Below are positions 14,767 through 24,209 of a stretch of 50,605 bases of DNA, one piece after another. A program made the position numbers and the translations under genes. This DNA comes from Pyrinomonadaceae bacterium. Its GTDB lineage: Bacteria > Acidobacteriota > Blastocatellia > Pyrinomonadales > Pyrinomonadaceae. Location: the NCBI GenBank assembly GCA_019694395.1, contig JAIBCC010000038.1:1-50605 (forward strand). The letters are read 5' to 3'. The notes below the pieces were generated by a model, which saw only the letters and a list, made by a program, of their open reading frames with translations, was not told the DNA's origin and ran no database searches. Within the stretch, counting starts at the first letter, position 1, and every line of letters begins with the position of its first letter.

Positions 14767-15491
14767 TTTATTCTTTTATCACTTTCGATTTCACCATCAC
14801 GGATAGTAATTACCCGATGTGCCCTTTCAGCAATATCCGGTTCGTGTGTAACAAGAATAATTGTATTTCCATCAGCATGCAACTTTTCAAAAAGTGCCAT
14901 AATTTCGTAACTTGTTTTGGTATCAAGCGCACCTGTCGGCTCATCAGCCAGCAAAATTGAAGGATTATTGACCAATGCTCGGGCAATAGCAACACGTTGT
15001 CTTTGTCCACCGGAAAGTTCATTCGGACGGTGTCCCACCCGATCTCCTAGTTCAACCGAAGCAAGTGTTGCCTGTGCCTTTTGATGTCTTTCCGATGCGC
15101 TCATTCCGGCGTAAATCAAAGGTAATTCAACATTATGTAAAGCGGTCGCCCTTGCTAATAAATTAAAAGTTTGGAAGACGAAACCGATTTCCTTATTTCT
15201 GATTTGAGCCAGTTCATCATCAGTCATTTTAGAAACCAAATGCCCGTTGATCCAATATTGCCCGCTGGTTGGAGAATCAAGACATCCAATTAGATTCATT
15301 AAGGTTGACTTACCTGAACCCGACGGTCCAATGATGGCTACATATTCCCCTTTTTGCACCTCAAATGTAACCCCTTTCAAAGCGTGGAGCTGTTCAGTTC
15401 CCATTTGGTAGGTCTTCCAAATATCGCGCATTGAAATCAAAGAATCAGGGGCATTTGGATTGTAATTTCCGTTTTTATTTCCGTTTGACAT
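14763..15491 (-). CDS. ABC transporter ATP-binding protein, MacB/LolD type
   Basis: 242 residues. Walker A GPSGSGKST (about 54-62), the Q-loop region FVFQTFNLL, signature LSGGQRQRVAIARAL, and Walker B ILLADEPTGALD with the H-loop VTHEPDIAERAHR are all present. The N-terminal ISMRDIWKTYQMGTEQLHALKGV is typical of the lipoprotein/macrolide exporter ATPases. It lies between an HlyD-type adaptor and a six-span membrane protein. No FtsX-like permease is adjacent, so the transmembrane partner must be elsewhere or be the unusual 234-residue protein. Confidence 0.93.
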   Translation of the reverse strand: MSNGNKNGNYNPNAPDSLISMRDIWKTYQMGTEQLHALKGVTFEVQKGEYVAIIGPSGSGKSTLMNLIGCLDSPTSGQYWINGHLVSKMTDDELAQIRNKEIGFVFQTFNLLARATALHNVELPLIYAGMSASERHQKAQATLASVELGDRVGHRPNELSGGQRQRVAIARALVNNPSILLADEPTGALDTKTSYEIMALFEKLHADGNTIILVTHEPDIAERAHRVITIRDGEIESDKRIK

Positions 15492-15505
15492 AAAATTTCC
15501 CCAAA

Positions 15506-15572
15506 ATCAAAAGGTCGAAAGCCAAAAGCCTGTTTTTTTCGACTTTAAACTTAAGACCTTTGAATTTTTGAT
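15506..15572. repeat. Inverted repeat between adaptor and ATPase genes
   Basis: TCAAAAGGTC (15508-15517 region) pairs with GACCTTTGA at 15555-15563, and between them lie GAAAGCCAAAAGCC and CTTTAAACTTAAG strings. It fills the 84-bp space inside the operon. The word style matches the repeats at 2962-3031 and in dnaX. As RNA it would form a hairpin between the two cistrons. Confidence 0.5.
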
Positions 15573-15575
15573 TAA

Positions 15576-17204
15576 TTATTTATTGGCGTTCTCCCCTTCT
15601 TTTTTGACTTGACGTTTAACTACGTCGCCATCTTTCAAAGTTTTAAGAACGCGGCTGGGACCCGTAATTATTTCCTGATCGGCGGTTAGACCACTCTTTA
15701 TTTCGATATCAGAATCGCCCGTAATTCCGGTTGTAACCTCAACAAATTTTGCCTTTTTACCGTCTTCTAAAATAAAGACACCTTTAATTGGTTTCGGTTT
15801 TTCTGAAGTTTGAACATCATTCTTCATTCCTTCAGGAGTTGGAGTTGGTGACTCAGGTTGTTTTTCAACCATTGCCTGAAGTGGGACAGCTATAATGTTT
15901 TGCGCTGTATTCGTTGTAATGGTTGCAGTTGCACTCATTCCCGGACGAAGATTATTACGAACATCGTCAGGAATTTCTCTTAGTTCAATAATTACCTTGA
16001 ATTCTTTGGCTTCCTGAGTGTTGATGTTAGTTGAAAGTCCGCCTGTGGTTGCTGATTTACCTTGAGCTAAAGGTTCTGCTTTGACAACCACGCCGCTTAA
16101 TTCTTTTTCACCGAAAGCATCTACTTTTACTTTTGCCGCCTGACCTTCTTTAACCTTGATATATTCCGTTTCATCAACTTTGACTTCAATGTTAATGGTT
16201 GACATATCGGCAATGGTTAAAAGTGCCGTTGTAGAAAGTCCGGCAACCGCGAAGGTTCCTACTTTTGAAGGAATATCAGCGATAACGCCATTGATCGGAG
16301 CAATTTGCAAAGTTTTATCACGCTGACTTTTTTGCCCTCTCAAAACTGCTGCGGCTTGATTTGCACGATTATTACTGGCATTTGCACTCAAATTTGCTGT
16401 ATCAACTCCTCGTCGGGCATCTTTTACCGAAACCGCTTGTTGATTTGCTCTGGCTTTGGCTTCATTAGCTCTGGCAATTGCCTCATTGACACGGCTTTGT
16501 GCTTCTTTCACGGCAATTTGTTGTGATTCCAAACGTGCTTTAGCATTGTTAAGAGAAGCCATTGCATTTTCCACACGATCTTTTGCCTGATCATACTCAA
16601 TTCTTGAAATCACGCCGCTTTCAAGCAGTTCGGTAGAACGTCTTAATTCACGATTTGCAGCATTTACTTCAACTTGAGCGCGGTCTACATCCGTTTGGGA
16701 AGCTACAACTTGTTGGCGTGATTGGTTAACACTTTCCTTCGCGGAGGCAACGGATTGCAATGCCGTATTATAGGCTGCATCAGAGGCAATTTGCCCTTGT
16801 TGTGCCTGTGAAAGCTGGTTTTGCGCAGCAATAATTTGTGAACGAGTCACTTGAGATTCGTTTTGCGCTGCTTGAAAGGCTGCTGTTTGTGCATCCGTGT
16901 TTGATTGTAATTGATCAGGGTCAAGCCGCACCAAAGGTTGACCTTTTGTTACTACATCACCCGCTTTTACATAAATTTCTTCAATACGTCCGGCAACTTC
17001 ACTTGTCAGGTTTATAAACTGAATTGGTCGAACTTCACCGGATGCTGTTACGGTAGAACGCAATTCCTTTTTTGTCTCCAATTTAACAATAGTTGCTTCT
17101 GGAACATCTTTTCTTCCGGCAAAAATACTGATAAGAATAATGCTTAGTAATAAAACACCGGCAACAATACCAATAATTATTTTCTTACGTCGGCTGAGAG
17201 CCAT
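15576..17204 (-). CDS. MacA/HlyD-type membrane-fusion (adaptor) protein
   Basis: 542 residues. A single N-terminal membrane anchor (KIIIGIVAGVLLLSIILISI) precedes a barrel-sandwich start (TVTASGEVRPIQFINLTSEVAGRIEEI, GDVVTKGQPLVRLD). A long Ala/Gln/Asn-rich coiled coil occupies about 105-300. Lipoyl and beta-barrel domains follow (GVIADIPSKVGTF, RPGMSATATI). It bridges an inner-membrane ABC exporter to the outer membrane. The hairpin is longer than in E. coli MacA. As first gene of a three-gene unit, its promoter should lie in the 276-bp gap 17205-17480, where a minus-strand TATTATAA box is the only candidate I see. Confidence 0.88.
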   Translation of the reverse strand: MALSRRKKIIIGIVAGVLLLSIILISIFAGRKDVPEATIVKLETKKELRSTVTASGEVRPIQFINLTSEVAGRIEEIYVKAGDVVTKGQPLVRLDPDQLQSNTDAQTAAFQAAQNESQVTRSQIIAAQNQLSQAQQGQIASDAAYNTALQSVASAKESVNQSRQQVVASQTDVDRAQVEVNAANRELRRSTELLESGVISRIEYDQAKDRVENAMASLNNAKARLESQQIAVKEAQSRVNEAIARANEAKARANQQAVSVKDARRGVDTANLSANASNNRANQAAAVLRGQKSQRDKTLQIAPINGVIADIPSKVGTFAVAGLSTTALLTIADMSTINIEVKVDETEYIKVKEGQAAKVKVDAFGEKELSGVVVKAEPLAQGKSATTGGLSTNINTQEAKEFKVIIELREIPDDVRNNLRPGMSATATITTNTAQNIIAVPLQAMVEKQPESPTPTPEGMKNDVQTSEKPKPIKGVFILEDGKKAKFVEVTTGITGDSDIEIKSGLTADQEIITGPSRVLKTLKDGDVVKRQVKKEGENANK

Positions 17205-17480
17205 TTTTTTTTCCTCAAATTATGTTGAATTTTTATTTGTTATAATATCGCAAAATTGAATTTCTTATTGCGTCTTGGTTTTGATACGACAGTAATTTTT
17301 GTTTTGTTTCAAAAAATAGACCGCAAATTTGATAAATTTTGGATTTCGTCTATTGTTTTGAATTCAATTTCTTGATTTTTGTGACAACTACTTTTTAAGC
17401 ACTATTTACGATTATGAATTTACGAGTTAAAATACCAAAGTAATTTTATTTTTGTTCATAAAGGTCGCAAGATAATAAAA

Positions 17481-18053
17481 ATGATTAAATGCACAGCTTG
17501 CGGAACAACTAATTTAGATGGTTCTCAATTTTGCGATGAATGTGGAAACCGTTTAAATCCCGCAATACAAACGGAAACGCCAATAAAACAAGTGGAATAC
17601 ATTGAGCCCAATATCCAAATGGCAAGTGTAACCTCGGTTGGTATTCCTTTAATTATTGAAGAACCTAAGTTTACCGAAAACTCTTCAATCGAAAAAATTA
17701 ATGATCCATTGCGAAAAACGTGGGCTAAGGCTAAATTGGTAATTGAAAGGGGAATTTCAGTTGGAACTGAATTTCAAATCAATTCAAATGAATCATATAT
17801 CGGACGTTGGGATGCCGATAATGGGATATTTCCCGATATTGATTTGGATGTTCACGACCCGGAAGCCAAAGTTTCACGTCGTCACGCCCGGATAAAATTT
17901 AGTGACGGACAATTTATGATTGAAGATTTAGGTTCAACCAATGGAACCTTTGTCAATCGGGGAAGAAGGTTAATTCCGGGAAATCCGCATATTTTATCGG
18001 ACGGCGATGAAATTATTGTCGGCAAAACATTTTTGAGATTTAAAGTTTTATAG
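17481..18053 (+). CDS. Zinc-ribbon FHA-domain protein
   Basis: 190 residues. An N-terminal zinc ribbon (CTACG ... CDECG, residues 4-22) is joined by a flexible linker to an FHA phosphothreonine-binding domain (about 85-188). FHA landmarks are YIGRWD, SRRHARI and DLGSTNGTFVN. It probably reads phosphorylation by the kinase encoded next. It is the first of four same-strand genes that all concern Ser/Thr phosphorylation. The start is the ATG directly before IKCTACG. Confidence 0.92.
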   Translation: MIKCTACGTTNLDGSQFCDECGNRLNPAIQTETPIKQVEYIEPNIQMASVTSVGIPLIIEEPKFTENSSIEKINDPLRKTWAKAKLVIERGISVGTEFQINSNESYIGRWDADNGIFPDIDLDVHDPEAKVSRRHARIKFSDGQFMIEDLGSTNGTFVNRGRRLIPGNPHILSDGDEIIVGKTFLRFKVL

Positions 18054-18083
18054 ATTTAACCGCCAGTTTTTATTGAATTTAAA

Positions 18084-20621
18084 ATGATGATTTATTGTCC
18101 TGAATGCGGCTCAGAAGTAGCCCCGGTTGATAGTTTTTGCCAATATTGCGGCATTGCACTGACCCCTGTAAATTTTGAAACTCCGGCTCCCGCTGTTGAA
18201 GAAAAAAGTGAGCCGGTAAACATTCCTGCCCCTTGGAGTGAACCCAAACCCGAAATATCAGAGGATTTAAATGAGTCAATTCCATCAACACCGCTTGTTT
18301 TAACTGAGGATTATCAACCACCGGTTGCACATTTGGACGAGCTTTTACCCCAAAATGCATTCTCGGAAACAGGTCAGAATTTACCTCCGGTTGAATCCCC
18401 TGTTTCAGAAATTATTCAAACGGAAAATCTTGTCAATGAGCTTCCAAAAGAAGAAACTCCTTTTGAACCTGAGCAACCCCCAACCCTAACTGATGAAACA
18501 CCAATAAACTTTCAAAATGAGCCAATTTCTGAACCAATTGAATCCCCTGTTCCAGACCCGATTCCTCCAATTGATATTGAAATTCCAAATAAGCTGATCT
18601 CGGAAGATAAGGAGGAATCTGAATTGATTTCCGATTTTCCCGTCTATGAGAAACCTTTGCCGCCACAAAATGAAGAGTCCCTTGAATTTGAAGCTACAAT
18701 TCCTTATAACCCTTCAGATTTTGTGAAAAATGATTTGCAGTTTTCAAATTCGGAGATCAGTGCATTAGACAGAATTTCGGAATATAAAGACGTGATTGAG
18801 GGAAATTCAACACAAAATGAGGATGACATTGATAAAACTACTCCCCCGCATTCTGATCTAGGGGTTTTCCCAAAAGTTGAAACAGTTCAAGAGATTTCTA
18901 CTCAGACCATTCCTGAGCCATTCAGCGAACAAGCCAATGCCGTGGAAACTTTTACGCCGTTTGTAAAAGAAGAAAATCCTATTTTTCCAATTGAACCCAA
19001 ACCGGAAGCAGTTGAAATTAAACCCCTAACTTTAGAGGAAAATAGTTCTCAGGATTTAATTGAGCTTCCTCCGCCTGAATTACCTCAAATTATTTCTAAG
19101 CCATTGGAGCCAATTCAGGAATCTGTTCAAACTCCAGTATCTGACCGATCAGAAGAAATAAATAGTGGAGAAGGTCGGGCATTTACCAATCCAATTGTTG
19201 GAGATGCTTCGGATACGGACGGTAAAAGTAAAACTAAACTTAAACCGCTTGAATTAGGAACAGTTCTCAACAATCGCTACGAAATCGTCAGGAAAATTGG
19301 CGGCGGCGGAATGGGAGCAGTTTATTTAGCCAGCGATAGGAATCTTGGTGGGGTAAATCGCGCGGTCAAGGAAATGGTGCAATCCTATATCGAAGAATCC
19401 CAACAAGATAAAGCAATTGCTGATTTTAAGCGTGAATCATTACTTTTAACATCGCTTGACCACATTGCTATTCCAACCATCTTTGATTATTTTTACGATG
19501 AAAAAGAAGCCAGATTTTATCTGGTCATGAAATATATTTCGGGCGGTGATTTAGCGGGTAGATTAAGAGCGGCGCCGGAGGGCAGAATTGATGAAATTAC
19601 CGTTACTGATTGGGCGATTCAAATTGCAGATGTTTTAGATTATTTACATAATCACGAACCTCCGATTGTTTACCGGGATCTAAAACCATCTAACATAATG
19701 CTTGACGGAAATTCAGGCAAGGTGATGCTGATAGATTTTGGGATAGCACGTTGGGTGAACAAAGAAGAAAAAGGCGTAACCGCCGTTGGAACAATGGGTT
19801 ATGCACCGCCTGAATTATTTAGCGGAAATGTTGAGCCGCGTTCGGATATTTATAGTTTAGGTTCGACGATGTTTCATTTGCTGACCGGAGCAGACCCGCA
19901 AAGCAATCCGCTTTTAATTTTTGATTTCAATAAAAATCCGCGTCCAAGACAAATTAATTCTCAATTGACCGACCAAATTGAACAAATTTTAATGCGTGCA
20001 GTTGAGTATAATTCAAATCAAAGATTTTCAAGTGCAGCAGAAATGCGGGATGCTTTACAATCACATTTGGACAATTTGAAAAAAGGAACAGTTTCATTTG
20101 GCGTATTAACCCCAACCAGCGGAATGCCAATGACGGGTAATTTGCCTGTTTTCTGTGGTTTCTGCGGTCAAAAGATTTTAGCCACCGATATGTTTTGCCC
20201 GTTCTGCGGAGCGCAGCAGCCGCTGGCAGGTCAATCCCAAAAACTGCCAAATCAACAGGTTTATTCGGCTCCAAAGGTTACTGCCCGGTTAATGATCGTT
20301 GGAACGAACGAGTTGGAAAATACCGAATTTAATTTGGAAAAGGATTCAAATTTGGTGGGCAGGCGTGATCCAATGTCCAACATTTTTCCTGAGGTTGATT
20401 TATCCAAATATGACCCCCAAACTAAAATTTCACGAAAGCACGCACGTATTTGGCGGGAAAGTGATGTTTTTATGTTGGAAGATCTCGGTTCATCAAATGG
20501 AACAATTTTAATTTCAGCAACCAATAATCCAAGCCGCCTTTTGCCGCGTCAACCCCATGTTTTGGCTAATGGCGACAAGATCCGTGTTGGCGATACAACA
20601 TTACGTTTCACGGTTGGTTAA
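18084..20621 (+). CDS. Serine/threonine protein kinase with two zinc ribbons and a C-terminal FHA domain
   Basis: 845 residues. An N-terminal zinc ribbon (CPECG ... CQYCG) is followed by about 330 residues of Pro/Glu-rich disordered linker. The kinase domain spans about 388-665: GGGGMGAVYL, Lys in RAVKEMV, VYRDLKPSN, LIDFGIARW, GTMGYAPPE and SDIYSLG. A second ribbon (CGFCG ... CPFCG, about 690-712) and an FHA domain (about 752-842: LVGRRD, SRKHARIW, DLGSSNGT) end it. There is no membrane segment. The FHA may bind the kinase's own phosphothreonines. It is the central gene of the signalling operon. Confidence 0.95.
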   Translation: MMIYCPECGSEVAPVDSFCQYCGIALTPVNFETPAPAVEEKSEPVNIPAPWSEPKPEISEDLNESIPSTPLVLTEDYQPPVAHLDELLPQNAFSETGQNLPPVESPVSEIIQTENLVNELPKEETPFEPEQPPTLTDETPINFQNEPISEPIESPVPDPIPPIDIEIPNKLISEDKEESELISDFPVYEKPLPPQNEESLEFEATIPYNPSDFVKNDLQFSNSEISALDRISEYKDVIEGNSTQNEDDIDKTTPPHSDLGVFPKVETVQEISTQTIPEPFSEQANAVETFTPFVKEENPIFPIEPKPEAVEIKPLTLEENSSQDLIELPPPELPQIISKPLEPIQESVQTPVSDRSEEINSGEGRAFTNPIVGDASDTDGKSKTKLKPLELGTVLNNRYEIVRKIGGGGMGAVYLASDRNLGGVNRAVKEMVQSYIEESQQDKAIADFKRESLLLTSLDHIAIPTIFDYFYDEKEARFYLVMKYISGGDLAGRLRAAPEGRIDEITVTDWAIQIADVLDYLHNHEPPIVYRDLKPSNIMLDGNSGKVMLIDFGIARWVNKEEKGVTAVGTMGYAPPELFSGNVEPRSDIYSLGSTMFHLLTGADPQSNPLLIFDFNKNPRPRQINSQLTDQIEQILMRAVEYNSNQRFSSAAEMRDALQSHLDNLKKGTVSFGVLTPTSGMPMTGNLPVFCGFCGQKILATDMFCPFCGAQQPLAGQSQKLPNQQVYSAPKVTARLMIVGTNELENTEFNLEKDSNLVGRRDPMSNIFPEVDLSKYDPQTKISRKHARIWRESDVFMLEDLGSSNGTILISATNNPSRLLPRQPHVLANGDKIRVGDTTLRFTVG

Positions 20622-20641
20622 TAATATTTTAAGGATTTTTA

Positions 20642-21154
20642 ATGAGTGCAAAAATAGAAAGAACAGCTCCGATCAACAAATCTAAAAACCAAGAAGTTGT
20701 AGTCGGATTCGATCCGGAACTGCTTAAAGCTCCATTTTCTTTGCGGTGCGGTGCTTTGATTATTGATTACATTTTTTTGGTAAGTATTCCCGTTATTACA
20801 ATTTTGGTTGGAAGATCAATGGGTTTTGACGGCGCAAAACTCCTAAATAGTGAAATTAGTAATGCCGGTTGGTTAATCACAATTTTGTTGGGCATTACCA
20901 ATTTTATGATTTTCCCTTTATTTGCCGGACAAAGTTTAGGGAAAATGCTGACCGGACTTCGAGTGGTTAAAGCCAATGGCGAAATTCCATCATTTAAGAA
21001 TTTGATTATGCGCCATTTTGTTGGTTATCCTCTTACTTTAATTACCGGCGGGTTGGGTTTTTTGTTCTCCATCGTCAATTCACGGGGCAGAGCATTACAC
21101 GACTATATAGCCGGAACCGAAGTAATTTACGGACAAAAGAAAACAAAAGTATAG
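20642..21154 (+). CDS. RDD-family membrane protein
   Basis: 170 residues with an RDD-type domain: APFSLRCGALIIDYIFL, two hydrophobic spans, then GQSLGKMLTGLRVVKANGE and RALHDYIAGTEVIYG. RDD proteins have poorly known roles, some in ion transport or as membrane partners. Its place between the kinase and the phosphatase suggests that it is the membrane target or input of this circuit. It starts 20 bp after the kinase with AAGGA upstream. Confidence 0.88.
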   Translation: MSAKIERTAPINKSKNQEVVVGFDPELLKAPFSLRCGALIIDYIFLVSIPVITILVGRSMGFDGAKLLNSEISNAGWLITILLGITNFMIFPLFAGQSLGKMLTGLRVVKANGEIPSFKNLIMRHFVGYPLTLITGGLGFLFSIVNSRGRALHDYIAGTEVIYGQKKTKV

Positions 21155-21165
21155 TTTGAACAATT

Positions 21166-22824
21166 ATGCCTGAACTGATAATTAAATACGCTGACCGCCC
21201 TGCTGATAAATTTCACCTTTCCAGATTAAGAACTACCATCGGAAGATCAGCCCGTAGCGACATCTGTATTCCTGATGCTTTCGCCTCACGTTTACACGCG
21301 GAAATTCGTCAGGAAGGTGATTCCTACTGGCTACAGGATTTGGGTTCAGCTAACGGCACAAGATATAACGGAACCCAAGTCACAATGCCACTTCCATTGA
21401 TATCCGGTGGTGAAATTCAAATTGGCGAAACTACCATTATTTTTAATGACGGAAGAGCATTACAAGCGCAAAATTCAACTTTAATTGCTGATAATACTGA
21501 AGCTCTAAATCCGGCAATGACGATTGCGTTCAACCGCACAAAGAATTCGACGGCGGAAATGCTTGCTTCTCAGGCGGTTAATTCCCGAAGTGAACTTCTT
21601 GCATTAATTAGTAAAGTTGGCGTAACTCTTTTAAGTTCAACAAGTTTAGATGAAACACTAAAACAGGTTGCAAATTTGGTTTTTGAAGCCGTTCCAGCTG
21701 ATCGTTGCGTGGTTATGTTAAGGGACGAAACAGTTGAGAGCGGAATGAGAATTGCGGTTGCTCGAGTTCGCGGTCAGGAAGAACCACCGACAGAGGTTCG
21801 GATTAGCCGGACCGTAATGGATGAAGTAATCAAAAATGGTAAATCAGTTTTAACTTCTGATGCTCAACACGATCCCAAGTTTGCCAGTCAGACCATGGCT
21901 TTGTTAGGAATTAGGTCAGTTTTAGCTGTTCCACTTAGTGTGACCGAGGAAGAAGTCTTCGGTTTGATTTACGCTGATTCTCCTACTTATGAGGCTACTT
22001 TTACCGAAGAACACCTGAATATTTTGACTACTCTGGCTTCAGTGGCTTCAATTCGGGTGGAAAATGCAAGACTTTTAGAAGAAAGATTTGAAAGAGAACG
22101 AATGGAGCACGAGCTAAAGCTCGCTACTGAAATTCAACAACGCTTTCAACCTTCATCAATGCCTGCCTGTGATGGTTATGAATTCCAAGGGATTAGTTTT
22201 TCCTGTTACGAAATTGGCGGTGATTACTATGACTTTATTCATCGTCACGACGGAAAGATCTTTATTGCACTGGGCGATGTTTCGGGCAAAGGCACTGCTG
22301 CTGCGTTGCTAATGTCTAGTCTGCACGCAGCAATTCACGCTCAGGTTGCGGCAAAATCAACTTTGGAGGAAACGGTTAATTCGGTTAATCAATATTTAGC
22401 CAATAACACCCCGGCAAATCGTTTCGTAACCTTATTTATTGCCGAATTGGATATTACTAAAGGAACTTTGCGCTATATCAATGCGGGTCATAATCCGCCT
22501 TTGGTCGGTCGGATGGATGGCACTGTTGAAAAACTAGATTCAGGTGGATTCCCTCTCGGAATTATTCCAATGGCTGAGTATGAAGTTGGAGAATTACTTT
22601 TAAATCCGGGTGAAGCACTTGTTGTTTATTCTGACGGGGTTTCTGAGGCTAATAATCTTAAAGGCGATGAATATGGAATGGAACGATTAGCTAATGTAAT
22701 TAAAACCAACTTAAATCGCTCAGCCTCCGGGTTACGCGATAAAGTTGAATCATCACTGTCCGAATTCACCCAAACTGCTCCGGCAGGTGATGACATTACT
22801 TTGGTAATTGTAAAGAGGAAATAA
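21166..22824 (+). CDS. FHA-GAF-SpoIIE (PP2C-type) phosphatase
   Basis: 552 residues. An FHA domain (1-95: TIGRSARSD, SRLHAEI, DLGSANGTRYNG) is followed by a GAF sensor domain (about 135-305) and a SpoIIE/RsbU-type Ser/Thr phosphatase (about 325-552). Metal-binding motifs EIGGDYYDF, GDVSGKGTAAALL, YSDGVSEA and GDDITLVIV are intact. It likely reverses kinase-made phosphorylation under control of a ligand bound by the GAF domain. It is the last gene of the operon, 11 bp after the RDD gene, and is followed by a strong terminator. Confidence 0.95.
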   Translation: MPELIIKYADRPADKFHLSRLRTTIGRSARSDICIPDAFASRLHAEIRQEGDSYWLQDLGSANGTRYNGTQVTMPLPLISGGEIQIGETTIIFNDGRALQAQNSTLIADNTEALNPAMTIAFNRTKNSTAEMLASQAVNSRSELLALISKVGVTLLSSTSLDETLKQVANLVFEAVPADRCVVMLRDETVESGMRIAVARVRGQEEPPTEVRISRTVMDEVIKNGKSVLTSDAQHDPKFASQTMALLGIRSVLAVPLSVTEEEVFGLIYADSPTYEATFTEEHLNILTTLASVASIRVENARLLEERFERERMEHELKLATEIQQRFQPSSMPACDGYEFQGISFSCYEIGGDYYDFIHRHDGKIFIALGDVSGKGTAAALLMSSLHAAIHAQVAAKSTLEETVNSVNQYLANNTPANRFVTLFIAELDITKGTLRYINAGHNPPLVGRMDGTVEKLDSGGFPLGIIPMAEYEVGELLLNPGEALVVYSDGVSEANNLKGDEYGMERLANVIKTNLNRSASGLRDKVESSLSEFTQTAPAGDDITLVIVKRK

Positions 22825-22834
22825 TTATTTTCTT

Positions 22835-22873
22835 GAGAGGCTGATTGAAATAAAGTATTACAATCAGCCTCTC
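22835..22873. terminator. Strong bidirectional terminator
   Basis: A perfect 13-bp stem, GAGAGGCTGATTG/CAATCAGCCTCTC, with a 13-nt loop is followed by ATTTTTC on the plus strand. It ends the signalling operon and also lies just after the minus-strand small membrane gene (stop at 22884). Confidence 0.85.
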
Positions 22874-22883
22874 ATTTTTCAAA

Positions 22884-23072
22884 CTATTCTACGTTTTCTC
22901 TTCCAACTTTCTCGAGATCAGCAAAAGCCACAATTAACAATAGGATGGCTAAACTCAAGGTTGCCAAAACATAAAGAATTGCGATTTGCTCATAAACAAG
23001 CAATGCAGCAATAACTATTCCAATTAAAACAGCCCAAAAAAGCGCAACGGTTCGACGACTAAATTTTCCCAT
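22884..23072 (-). CDS. Small two-span membrane protein
   Basis: 62 residues: a short basic N-terminus (MGKFSRRTV), two hydrophobic segments (VALFWAVLIGIVIAALLV and AILYVLATLSLAILLLIVAF), and an acidic tail. No known family is recognised. It is the last gene of a minus-strand run that includes the SLBB export protein, 72 bp downstream of it. Confidence 0.6.
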   Translation of the reverse strand: MGKFSRRTVALFWAVLIGIVIAALLVYEQIAILYVLATLSLAILLLIVAFADLEKVGRENVE

Positions 23073-23144
23073 AATTTCAGATATAATTTTTATAAAAATA
23101 GCATTTTAACTTTTCAAACTTAAAATGTCACTTGAAGAGGTCAT

Positions 23145-24188
23145 TTATTCGATTATTCTCAAAGGCATTTCCAAAGTTTTAACTATTGAGGTATCCGCGT
23201 TCTTAACCACTGGCGGAACTTTTCTTTTTTCCCGCCCGCGTTGCCCGACCTCCACAATATCAAATTTTTCCAAAATTATATCTTCGGCTTCCTTTGATTC
23301 TATCTTGGCAAAATCAACTTCGATTGACTTTCGTTCATTGTTTACTTTGCGATAAATTTGAATATTTTTCGTATCCGCGTCTTTACTAAAACCACCTGCG
23401 CTTGAAATTGCTCGTGTCAGACTCATTTTTGTGGTGGAATTTATTTGGCGCGGGTTCGTCACTCCACCAATCACATAAATTGGATCTGATTCAATAATAG
23501 TAACAATATCACCATTCAAAATTAAGGGGTTTGCGTCTTTTTTTCCTTGAATAAGGTCAGAAATATTTACTTTTATTGATTCGGTTCCAGTTTCCTGTTT
23601 AATCTTTACAGTTTGATTTTGTTCATCTGAACTTTTTTTACGTTCAATACAATCAAAATATTTAGACCGTAAAATTTGTATTTCCCCGCTAGCCTTTTCC
23701 GTAACACCTCCCGACAGAATTATTAATTCGTTTAACCGGACTTCACGATTTAACTTAAATCTTTGCGGTGTTTTAATGGCTCCATAAAGATATGAAACAG
23801 GGCGACCGGAACGATCCAGGATTTTAACTACTACTTGAGGATTTCTTAAGATTTTACTAAACCCTTTGGCAAGGTCTTTGGAAATATCTTCCTCGTTTCT
23901 ACAAAGAGCAAAAATCGGCTCATCAATATAATCAACACCATCCAAAAAACCTTCGGGATTTATTGTTCCGCGCCAATCAAATTCAGTGCTGCCGATTACA
24001 TCAACCTCAATCAAATCTCCAAAATGCACCAAGCCTTCGGTATTTTTATTGATTAGAGCTTCAACTTTTTCATTTTGATTTTTTTTGGGATCATTTGAAT
24101 TATTTTCGGTTTGAGCAAATATTACACCTTGAAAAATAGATAAACCAAGGGTAATAAAAATAAAATATGACCGAAAACATTTGAACAT
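23145..24188 (-). CDS. Polysaccharide biosynthesis/export protein with SLBB domains
   Basis: 347 residues with a signal peptide (to about residue 25, ...GVIFAQ). The poly-export domain starts at VHFGDLIEVDVIGSTEFDWRG and includes NPQVVVKIL. SLBB-like repeats follow (SYLYGAIKTPQRFKL, YVIGGVTNPRQINSTTKMSLTRAISSAGGF). Such proteins form or line the outer-membrane exit for exopolysaccharide. No glycosyltransferase, Wzc or Wzx/Wzy gene is near, so its transport partner is not visible here. The lipobox Cys of Wza is absent. Confidence 0.88.
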   Translation of the reverse strand: MFKCFRSYFIFITLGLSIFQGVIFAQTENNSNDPKKNQNEKVEALINKNTEGLVHFGDLIEVDVIGSTEFDWRGTINPEGFLDGVDYIDEPIFALCRNEEDISKDLAKGFSKILRNPQVVVKILDRSGRPVSYLYGAIKTPQRFKLNREVRLNELIILSGGVTEKASGEIQILRSKYFDCIERKKSSDEQNQTVKIKQETGTESIKVNISDLIQGKKDANPLILNGDIVTIIESDPIYVIGGVTNPRQINSTTKMSLTRAISSAGGFSKDADTKNIQIYRKVNNERKSIEVDFAKIESKEAEDIILEKFDIVEVGQRGREKRKVPPVVKNADTSIVKTLEMPLRIIE

Positions 24189-24209
24189 CAGATTAATTTA
24201 TCACATTTT

